A stretch of 64,000 nucleotides of DNA from Tricholoma matsutake (Eukaryota > Basidiomycota > Agaricomycetes > Agaricales > Tricholomataceae): the NCBI GenBank assembly GCA_026075535.2, contig AP026548.1:4402001-4466000 (forward strand), read 5' to 3'. A program made the position numbers and the translations under genes. This document shows, piece by piece, positions 55,338-64,000 of this stretch (position 1 is its first letter; the number at the start of each line of letters is the position of its first letter). The notes beneath the pieces were generated by a model that had not been told where the DNA came from, ran no database searches, and saw only the letters and a program-made list of their open reading frames with translations.

Positions 55338-58300
55338 CTAAGATGCATTGCCCTGATGCATTCAAAATCGCATACGACCAAAGTCAGTGACTTGAATGCG
55401 ATGCGGTGCAGCAGTGTGCCATTGGTGGAATTCCTTGACTAACTGAGGGGCATTCACATTGGACTCTTCAACCCATGAGTTCTCCTCATACCCATAACCC
55501 TTCCAATGCACCAAATACTGGAGTTTTCCTCAACACAACTGGCTGTCCAAAATTGACTCAACTTCGTATTGGGGTTCTCCCTCAATCACTGTAGGCAGTG
55601 GTGGTGGGTGTGAATGGCATCCTGGGAATGGATCTGGGGGAGCTGGAAGGAGTTTGACAACATGGAAGACTGGGTGGAGTCTGGACATGGAGGCTGGGAG
55701 GCGTAGATGATAGGCATGTGTTCCAACATGGGGAAAGGTCCCAGGAAGCAATGAGTGAGTTTCTTGGATGGATGTGTAGTGGAGATGTCACTGGAGTCAA
55801 GATAAACTTGATCACCAACCTTGTACTGAGGGGTTGGAGAATGGCGTTGGTTGTAAAAGTGCACCATGTCGTCCTTCACCTTTACTAACGCTGCCCTTGC
55901 CTCCTCCAAGCTATCCCGCATGTGTTCTGTGAACTCATTCACCATCTCAATGTGTGAGGGAGTTTGGCGAGGTCTGAATCCCATGCGTGGATGTTGTCCA
56001 GTGTCTAAGAGGAAAGGGGTCTGTTGAGTGGAAGCATGGACATGGTTGTTGTATCCAAACTTGGCCAAGGGGAGAAGATTGTCCCAATTGTCCTGGTGTT
56101 CATTGACAAAGATGTGGATGTACTGCTGCAGTTCCTGGTTGACTCGCTCAGTCTGGCCATTGGTTTGTGGGTGATAAGCAGTCAAAGCAAGGAGTTTGAT
56201 CCCCACAAGTCGGTACAGTTTGTGAGTGAACTCTGCCATGAACTGAGGGCCACAATCAGAGAGGAAAGCACCAGGAAGTCCATGTAATTTCCACACATGG
56301 TGGAGGTAGAGTTGGGCAGAACCCAGGGCACTGACAGTGGTGTGAGTGGGAATGAAGTGAGTGCATTTTCCCACTGAATCAACTGTGCACATCACTGCAT
56401 CAAATCCATTCAACTCTGGCAACTCCACCACAAAGTCAATGCTGACAACATCCCAATGACTCTCTGGAACAGGAATAGGGTGTAGCTCACCAATTGGTTT
56501 ACAATGAGGAATCTTGGTGCATAAGCAAAGGTCACAAGTACGACAATACTGACCAATGAGCCATGACATTTGTGGCCACCAATAGTTCCATGAGCTCCAA
56601 GGTCTTCCAGCATCCAGGATGACCAGCAATCTGTGAGTCATGGTGTTGGGATATGATGCCCCGGCAAAGGTCTGGGTCATTGGGGACGTAGATGCAGTCC
56701 CTGAAATACAACAAGTCCTCCTTTTCAGCCCACTTTGCTGCACACAAGGAAAGGGTGGATCCCTTCCTCAGTTCTTTAACAGCTCAGGCAACAACATCCT
56801 CATGTAAACCACTATGGTTTGTGTGATGAATGTCATGTAGGATGTCCTGCTGCTTGCCCTGGGGTGCAATGCCTTCCAGTGCCTGAATGGTGAACAGGTC
56901 TGGCTGCAACAACACAATGTTTTGGTTGTCATCACTGCCATCCCTATAGTCTGCATTTCAGGAGAGGGCATCGGTCTTCCGCATGCTGCGACCTGGATGG
57001 TGGTGCAAGGAGAAGTTGAATCTGGATAGATACAGGGACCAACGAGCTTGACGACAGTTCAATTTCTTGGCCGTCATAAAGTACTCAAGATTCTTGTGAT
57101 CCATCCAAATTTCCACCTTGTGTTGGGCACCCTCAAGGAAGTGTCACCACTCCTCAAGCAGATGCATTATCGCCAACATCTCCTTGTCATGGATCTCATA
57201 GTTTCACTCTACAGCACTAAGGCTTTTGGAGTAGAATGCAACAGGATGCCACTTCTGGTCTTCCGGAGACTGCTGAGACAACACAGTGCCTGTCACAAAG
57301 TCAGAACTGTTGGGTTCTACTTGAAAAGGATGTGAATCATCAGCAAAGGTAAGAATGGGAGTGGAAGTGACCATCTCCTTAAGCTTTTCAAATGCCTCCT
57401 GTTGTGCATTATCCCACTTCCATGCCTCCTTTCCTGTCAAGTTGAACAGTGGTCGTGCATGATGTGAGAAATCCTTGATCAAACCCCAATAGAAATTGAT
57501 GAAGCCCAGGAAAGACTGCACCTCTTTCTTGTTCATGGGCGTTGGCCAAGCTGTGACCCCGTTCACCTTGATAGGATCCATCTCCACCTGACCCTCTGAG
57601 ATAATCAGGCTGAGGTACTTGATCTTGGTCTTCTCAAACTTGCACTTGTCCTGATGAAGATAGAGTTTGTACCATCACAGTCATTCTAGGACAAGATGTG
57701 TGATGCGACAGTGCTCTTCAACCATGCGAGTGAAGATGAGGATGTTGTCGAGATAGATGCAAACAATGCCTTCGAGGATGAGGTTGTGGAAAATGTCATT
57801 CATCATGGTCTGAAAGGTGGCAGGACTATTAGTAAGGCCAAAGAACATGATGAGCAGTTCAAAAAGACCATGGTTGGTATGAAAGGCTGCCTTCCACTCA
57901 TCTCCCTCTTTTATCCTCTCATTATTGTCACCCCAATGGACATCAAGCTTGGTGAAGTATTGGGCTCCACGGAGCTGGTTCACGAGTTTGGAGATGAGAG
58001 GTAATGGGTAGTGATTTTTGACTGTGATGTCATTGATCCTTCTGTAGTCTTGAACTGGTCGAAGTGAGCCATCCTTCTTTTTGACAAAGAAAAAGGGAGA
58101 GGCCATGGGTGACTTCAATGGTTGAATATGTCCAGAGGCCAGGTGCTCATCAATGGACTGGTCAAGCTGTTGCTGTTCTTCAGGAGAGAGAGGATAGACC
58201 TTGCAGGATGAAGGGGTTACACCAGGGGTGAGTTCAATTGCATGATCCCATGGCTTGCATGCAGGGAGAGAGTCAAACGATTCCTTGGAGAACACATCCC

Positions 58301-59223
58301 CAAACTCATGGAGATGAGGAGGCAAGGAATTAGTAGAGGATTTAGGAGCATTGTTTTTGTGGAAGGCCTTGGCAAGGTGTTGGGATATGTTCGATGTAGC
58401 ACACACCTCATGTGATGGACAAATCACAGTGTAGAAGATCTGATCACCTTCCTCCTCTTCCTCTGGCTCCTCATCATCATCATCTGAGTCCAGCATCAGA
58501 TCAGGAACCCCTTCTAACTCCACTTCAGGTATAGGCAGGGGTCCAGCACAACACTTCTGAGTACATCATATCATGGCCCTCTGTCCATGATGTTCTTGCC
58601 TGGCTTCCATGAAACAAGTACAACAGCAGGATGGACATCAGCTCATGGTAACCTCCCTGGTACACCAGTTGACCTCTGGGTTATGGTCTCGAAGCCACGG
58701 ATAGCCCAAAATCACCTTCTGCTTTCCTAATTGAGTGACAGCAAAAAGGGCATGCTCACTATGATCTTTGTAATGGAGGACCAGGTCTACAACCTCTTGG
58801 ATGGCACCAGCTTCATTTGGGGACCCATCCACATTAAACAGGTATTGGATGCGAGAGTGAGCAAGTATTTAGGCGATGTTGTTGTGCAAGATGGGCATTG
58901 ATGAAGAGACTGGTCGCACCAGAGTCCAGGAGCGCAGAGACACCGAGTATCTGTCCAGTGTCGGTCATCTGCTGTTCAATTGCTAGGTTCAAGGAATGTG
59001 TAGAGGGAGTGGACGCAACAATATATTTGCATGGTAGTTTATGCTCCCATGATTTAATTTTGGGGTGTGGAGCAGAGGGAGAGATGGGAAGAGCAGGTAC
59101 ATCTTCAGCCAACTTCAAAGGGTCAGAGAGGGGAACAGTCACAGAAATGGATTCATTCTCTGGGGATTCAACTGACAAGACTTCCAAGTGGTTATGGACA
59201 GGCAGTGAGGGTGTACAATTCAC
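55338..59223 (-). pseudogene. Element B2 pol
   Basis: Protease ALLDSGATSLFINA (about 58950). [22 protein letters not shown] (about 58095-58036), [29 protein letters not shown], and active site YLDNILIF (about 57755), where GACAAC replaces GACGAC. RNase H: VEPNSSDFVTGTVLSQQ. The integrase has a 385-codon open stretch (55586-56743) with SIDFVVEL, LSDCGPQF, AYHPQTNGQTERVNQEL and GPFPM. The C-terminal chromodomain region is at 55340-55590, with the stop at 55338-55340. TGA codons replace Arg at RNase H and between domains, with frameshifts near 58640-58830. Arg to Cys in SDRGPQF is another CpG change. Confidence 0.87.
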
Positions 59224-59339
59224 TCGCTGCGAATAGAAAAATCCTGCTCCTCTACAACTTCTGACTTGATCTCCTCTGCAACCTGCTCCTTCGCTTCCTC
59301 AACATCTACAAGCACCAACAAGTCTTGGAGGAGTTCATC

Positions 59340-60326
59340 TCATCCCTTGGGGGTGAGCATGCAGATATCCTGACGATGGGGACACACTCCACCCCTGTGC
59401 CCAGTTTCCCCACAGTGGTAGCAGAGATCCAACCTACACACATGGCTGTGGGCTGCATCAACATCCATTTGGTACTGGGACATTGATGGCTGGTGTGGGA
59501 GTCTGACGAACAGGAATGGGGTTAAGGTGGGGAAGGGTTCGATTGAAGGTGTAGGGCACATGAGTGGTAGTTGGAGCACAGAATGCAGCATTAAACACCA
59601 CATTTGTGAGTCAGTTCTTGTCACAGACTAACGCAGCTTCATACCAAGCATAGATATCATCGTCTGCTGGGCACCCTTCCAACATCTGTGCACTCTGGTC
59701 CTGAAATTTCTCAATTGAGGCCCTGTTGGAACTTCACCACCACTGGTAGCCCACTCCCATATCCTGCCATGTCCACCAAATCCTTAAACTCATCAATATA
59801 ATCATCCAGGATCGATGTGCCTGGTGGTAAGAGGATGACTCAAGCTGTGTCACTGCTCAGTGGCACTCATTGAGGGGACAAAAGTGGTGTACAAACTCTG
59901 CTCAAAAGTCACCCCAAGTGGAGAAAGATACACAGGAATTAAGAAATGCATGCCCCTGCACACGTGCACCATTAAATTCGGCGGGGGGAGATGGTTTGAT
60001 CTGGGCGCACTCTTTAGTGGGCATGTTTGGCAGCGCATCATTGTTGGGGGCACTTGGAGTTGCAATGGGAGGAATATTGGTCATAGGGTTAGTCTGGAGG
60101 GTCCTGATGAAGTTTTCCATTGTAGATTTAAGTGAATTGATTTGTGTGCATATTCTGGAAATGTCGCTAGAGGGCACATTTGGTGAAAATGGTGGTGCAG
60201 TAAAGGCGAGACTGTCTGAAACAGTGTGTAGGCAGTCTGTGGAGCATTGGGAAGCATCGTCCACTCTGTACCTGCTATCTTGGGCAGTGCATTCGTGATT
60301 TCAGGCCTTAGGGGAGAGTTTTCTAC
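59340..60326 (-). pseudogene. Element B2 gag
   Basis: Capsid region and CCHC knuckle CYHCGETGHRGGVC (about 59425-59384), homologous to B1. The same extra A at ccaaatgg shifts the frame between gag and the knuckle. A deletion near 59895-59905 removes about 100 bp of capsid present in B1, and there are further stops. A primer-binding site (complement of 60315-60324) adjoins the 5' LTR. Confidence 0.8.
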
Positions 60327-60761
60327 TATAAGGGCAACCTCAGCCTCTAGCAAAGGGAAATCCAAAGTTAAAATTATACTACATATTACAGGGATTGGGG
60401 GCACACCTAGCAAATGGAAATCTGAAGAGAAAACTCTAAGGATCCCTTTGCCGATGCCCAGTATATGTGAAGACGACAAAAATCAAATAATAACCTAAAA
60501 ATAGAAAAGGCAGAGATAGGCAGATCAAGGCTGCCAAATGACATCATACCAAGGGGTAGATGTCGGAAGGGGTACTCCGCCTCTAAATATAAAACTGTCA
60601 ACATGCACAAACATGATAGAAAGGGAAATTAGTAATAAAACCCAGAAAAATCATAGAAAATGAAGAATAAAAGGAAATGAAGTGAGGAAAAATATAGAAC
60701 GAACATAAAAAATAGGAGAAACACACAGGGCACCCCACCTAGTCCCCCTAGTCCCCTTACA
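60327..60761 (-). repeat. 5' LTR of element B2
   Basis: 435 bp LTR B, minus orientation. The start-site decamer is the complement of 60428-60437 and its partner primer-binding site is the complement of 60315-60324, an exact 10-nt match. Confidence 0.9.
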
Positions 60762-60766
60762 ATTAC

Positions 60767-60818
60767 CCATGTTGTAACCTTACAGTGCCCATTAGGGACT
60801 TACAATATTGGAGGAGAG
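60767..60818 (+). pseudogene. Transposase-like gene, last codons
   Basis: HVVTLQCPLGTYNIGGEVL followed by VVC and TAA (60816-60818). It continues the frame of 54901 once B2 and one ATTAC are removed. Confidence 0.75.
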
Positions 60819-61841
60819 GTGCTAGTTGTTTGTTAAGCTCCAAATAGAGGACATAGATAGGAACAAGAGCAGGAGTGCCAGTGGATGCTTAGGGACAAGT
60901 ATTTAATTGTACATTTGTATCCACTCAACTTAATATATCTTGTTGTTGGGAAACATGTCAGTTGAACTTTCATAGTAGTTTCCTATTATTTGAGCACAGG
61001 AGCAGTCGGGAGAATCCTGACTATCTGGTGACAAATGCATTGAACATGTTTGATTCGGGTTGCATGTCACATGTTTCAACTTGATGGGTAACCGTCAAGT
61101 TTTGCTCAACTCCTACTGGTGAACAACTTGTACATCATTCACCTTTCTTTCTTGGGTGTAACACACCCCAAGTCTCTTGTCGACTCATTCTGACCTCCTA
61201 TGGTGGCCAGATTCCCTCCTGACTGTACCAGTTGAGTACATGCATTTATGTAGGTCCATGACAAATCCTAACAAAGTGTTTGACTTTGCTTTAGATATAG
61301 CATTCGAATTCAAACATTTCATGCATACCATGTCACACCAATGCTGTCTCAACACCTCAAGATGACAATGCCACAACGATTGGGGATAATGCGGGTTGGT
61401 GGAGGCTACAGCCTTTTTGGGACCATAGAAATGATGGATACACATTTTCAGATGCATTGGGCCTTGAGTAATTCTACTTCTTTCTTCTTCTTAGTACTAA
61501 CAAACATCTTTTGCTTTTTGTTCTAGATACAACGGTCACATTAGCTTGACAATGGCCATGTATGCCTGCTCTGCCCTCCTCCCCATAGAATCAGGATGTG
61601 AGGGCTTTGTCTTAGTACAGGATATGGCTGAGGGGTGCCAGGAGACCCAAGGAGTGGCATACCCACCAGGTACGCCCCCTACCCTTCTCAACTCTCACCC
61701 ACCACAAATGCAAGCAGGATCGCAGTTGCCAGTGACAGAGATGGCAGAAGAGGGAGCAGGCATGGGGTAATGACACAATGCACACCCAGACATCCCCCTC
61801 ACAATCCAAACAGGATGGAACCAATGATGATGATGACATCC
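60819..61841. other. Spacer, presumed 3' flank of the transposase-like transposon
   Basis: No gene recognised. Short frames near 61180-61860 show no known domain. The 3' end of the DNA transposon may lie here, but I found no terminal inverted repeat to pair with the N-terminal side. Confidence 0.4.
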
Positions 61842-61849
61842 TTGGTGAC

Positions 61850-62677
61850 TAGTGTTTAAAGGTCCAGTCCAGTCCAGTTTTTGACTTCCAAATGGGGCAA
61901 CTGGCAACCACAACCAGTCTAGGACTGACCCAGATATTGGAGGACCACAACTGGACCCTTTAGGACCAGTCCTAACCGGTCCATGGACCGAAAAACGACT
62001 GGTTTGGACTGGTCTTTTGTCATAAAATTTATTGTGCAAAATAATCTCAACAAATATAACCATCACCTCATATATATTATATTCATGGATAGAGATTGTA
62101 ATGCTCCATAGACTGATCCAACATTTAAGCAATTCCATCAAGATTTGATTGAGATATGGCCAAAACCGAAAGGACATGCATTCAAGTTGTGGTTTGTAGT
62201 TTGTAATTTGTAGTTTGTAGTTGCACTCATTTGGGCTGTTATATGAATAAAATCCCATGGTACAGATGATTAGGTGTGTTGTTGTTACTTTTATGATGTC
62301 ATATAGCTGTACAAAAAAAATTATAGCTCAGGTAATAAGCAATGCAATCAAAGTTGTTCTGATACAACAAAATACTTGTACAAAAATGTTTTTGGTCATA
62401 TCTCAACCAATTCTTGACCATTTTTGATGATCCAGGGACCGAAAATGAAGTAAATATGTGTGGGAGTAAGGTCTAACATACGTTGGGACAAAAGACTGGT
62501 CGCAACCAGTTTTAACCAGTTTTTCATTGGTCCTACTATATTTTTCAAAATGAAAGACCAGCAACTGGACTGAAAAAGACTGGTCCATAAATAGATCACT
62601 GATCTGGTCCTAATCGGTCCAGTTCAGTTCAGTTTTGGTCTTTTTTTTGGTCCTACAGACTGGACCTTTAAACACTA
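61850..62677. mobile_element. hAT-like MITE, second copy
   Basis: 828 bp with perfect 20-bp terminal inverted repeats TAGTGTTTAAAGGTCCAGTC. The flanking 8-mers are TTGGTGAC (61842-61849) and TCAGCGAC (62678-62685). They differ only where a CG would have decayed to TG or CA, which fits an original TCGGCGAC duplication. Subterminal ACCAGT/ACTGGT motifs as in the 11354 copy. No coding capacity. Confidence 0.82.
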
Positions 62678-62685
62678 TCAGCGAC

Positions 62686-63120
62686 TATGGGCACCACCAT
62701 CACACATCACAGCACCCCGAACTGCTGCTGTGAGCAACTGCTCACAGGGTGGAAACAGGGAGCAATGAGGATGGAGGCAATGAGAAGGGGGAGCAGGCAT
62801 GACAATGACAATGACAGGCACCACCCCCCTCTTGCTGCAAACATGAGCAGGGATGTTTCATGTTCTGTTCTTGGCGACAACCACCACCACCCCCTCTCTC
62901 ACTGCAAACATGAGAGGAGGGGTTTCTCATTCTGCTCTTGGCGACAACATGCACCATCACCCCCTCCCTTGCTCCAAATGCAAGGGAGGAGCCTTCTTGG
63001 GGGAGCAGGCTCAACAATGATGATGACAATGGCCACCACAACGACCACAGTTCCCCCACCTGCCACTGCGAGCAACTGCTCGTGGGGTGGAAACAGGGAG
63101 CAACAATCTTTTTTTTGTAA
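62686..63120. repeat. Degenerate GC-rich repeat block
   Basis: About 37-bp near-copies (gagcaactgctcacagggtg at 62730 and gagcaactgctcgtggggtg at 63069) bracket a stretch with repeated gcaaacatgag and ttggcgacaacc(a) motifs (62845-62960). Not a clean array. No protein-coding signal. Confidence 0.5.
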
Positions 63121-63370
63121 CTTTTCTTAATGAATAAATATCATGATTTTGTATTAAATGAAGTGTCCATATCATAATGTACAGTGAGTCAAGAGAATCA
63201 TAGAGAAATCATAGAGCATACTACTAAAGAGACCATAGTGAGTCAATAGGCATAGAATTAATATATTAGTGGAAAGCATAGAAGTGCTGCTAGCAGCTAC
63301 CAGTTCATTGCAAAGGGCCAAACATGCAAAGTCAAGAAGGATATACCTTGATCTATCCTGCATTCTCAGG

Positions 63371-64000
63371 CTAGTCATCACCATCCGAGTCATCACCATC
63401 ATCATGATCATGCCCCTCTTCTGCCCCATCTGCCTGCCCCTCCTGCTCTTCATCATATTGGTCAAGCTGTTTCAGTTCCTCCTCAGTAGGCAGCTTATAT
63501 TGTGTCAACACATAATTCCCATACTTCTCCATGAACTCTTTCTCTCGCAGATTTTTTCATGCCACACATGCAGACCAGGTGCTGTACACTGTGGATCACC
63601 AGGCAGAGAAACATGCCATCCACCCCAGGTGTAATCAGCATGCTCATGGAGCATAAGGTGTTCATTCCAGTAGATTGGATCAAACCAATCAATTGGGACT
63701 GACTTTGGTAGTGCCAGAAGCTTTGATTGTTTTGGCATTGGAGGATCTTCACAGTGTCACTCAGTTCTGTAATTATAAAATTAGCCAATGATAAAAGGTA
63801 ATGACACTTGAACTCACCTGAAGCGACCACTTTTGCTTTTATTCATCTGCTGGCATTGCTTGTCTGCCATACAGAAGAATCCAGCCACCCCTGTTGCCCG
63901 ACCCTCCTTTTCCTTGATATGGTAGACTGAGTCTGGGCCCCCTTCTGCCAACTCATCATCAGAATGGGCCTCATTTTCATTAGCTAAGGCCAAGACTCGA
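63371..64000 (-). pseudogene. Hypothetical transposon-associated protein, C-terminal part
   Basis: Enters from the right edge: VLALANENEAHSDDELAEGG, VYHIKEKEGRATGV, then an intron at about 63780-63828. After it the frame has one TGA (about 63763, Arg position) before MPKQSKLLALPKSVPIDWF and DPIYWNEHLMLHEHADY. A second splice near 63550-63590 leads to KYGNYVLTQYKLPTEEELKQ and a Glu/Asp-rich tail, with stop TAG at 63371-63373. The 'P.DWFDP.YWN' segment recurs in agaricomycete proteins linked to transposons. Function unknown. Strand and C-terminal frame are secure; the splice sites are approximate. Confidence 0.6.

Larger units (their letters stand above)
54902..60761 (-). mobile_element. Full-length Ty3/Gypsy chromovirus, element B2
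   Basis: 5860 bp flanked by a perfect 5-bp duplication ATTAC (54897-54901 and 60762-60766). This fixes the LTR B ends as TG...TA. It is inserted near the 3' end of the transposase-like gene; removing it joins EPAHIIT to HVVTLQC in frame. Same architecture as B1 but with the integrase intact in length. Confidence 0.93.

Noticed and set aside
62686..63130. Possible 147-codon plus frame (MGTTITHHS...)
   Set aside because: Composition follows a degenerate GC-rich repeat and there is no domain or splice support; treated as repeat.
1..64000. CRISPR arrays, bacterial operons, phage or plasmid features
   Set aside because: No spaced direct repeats of CRISPR type and no prokaryotic gene organisation; introns and Ty3/Gypsy content are eukaryotic.

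Overview
The window looks like an accessory, transposon-packed stretch of a mushroom-forming basidiomycete (Agaricomycetes) genome. The host genes at the left edge have short introns of about 50 nt. They encode a partial Hsp70-family protein, a ZIP metal transporter and an agaricomycete-type multi-pass membrane protein. Nearly everything to the right is nested mobile DNA: a decayed Copia element, several Ty3/Gypsy chromoviruses with chromodomains, a pogo transposon, hAT-like MITEs, and a broken transposase-like gene typical of agaricomycete genomes. I cannot name the species.

I use letters for LTR families. A has TGTCAAG...TTAACA ends, B has TGTAAGG...CCTTATA, C has TGTTAGG...CCTAACA, D has TGTTACA...CTTAACA, and E has TGATAGG...ATCATCA. 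Layout: 1-6079 host genes; 6206-8625 Copia remnant; 9017-12325 minus-strand 3' parts of E3, C and A; 12446-14449 a gene with a Zn2Cys6-like cysteine pattern, split by solo LTR E1; 14536-14968 an LTR B; 14969-15774 the N-terminal part of the transposase-like gene; 16480-17200 an ornithine cyclodeaminase remnant; 21258-24114 the 3' part of a B element; 24133-29264 the 5' parts of E3 and C; 29265-38873 the 5' part of A, split by solo LTR E2, which itself carries a pogo element; 38882-44440 element B1; 44994-53237 element D; 54902-60761 element B2; 61850-62677 a MITE; 63371-64000 the end of a hypothetical gene.

The main result is a cryptic inversion of about 24 kb. Its ends lie in two inverted LTR B copies (14536-14968 and 38882-39295) that have exchanged flanks. 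Flipping 14969-38881 back does four things at once. It gives B1 matching 5-bp duplications (GGTAG) and gives the solo B LTR near-matching ones (ctaat/ctatt). It joins the two halves of element C with matching CTCAT duplications. It rejoins the A element. It also restores the reading frame of the transposase-like gene across the B1 site. An assembly misjoin through the LTRs is the alternative explanation.

In the restored order, the Zn2Cys6-like gene lies inside retrotransposon A, between pol and the 3' LTR, in antisense orientation. Element D has two extra sense ORFs after its chromodomain, one with zinc knuckles and one with a membrane segment. All four Gypsy families (A-D) have a primer-binding site complementary to their own LTR just downstream of a TATA-like box, which is the Tf1/sushi self-priming arrangement. 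Decay is mostly CpG transition: CGA arginine codons have become TGA stops, and GACGAC in the RT active site has become GACAAC.
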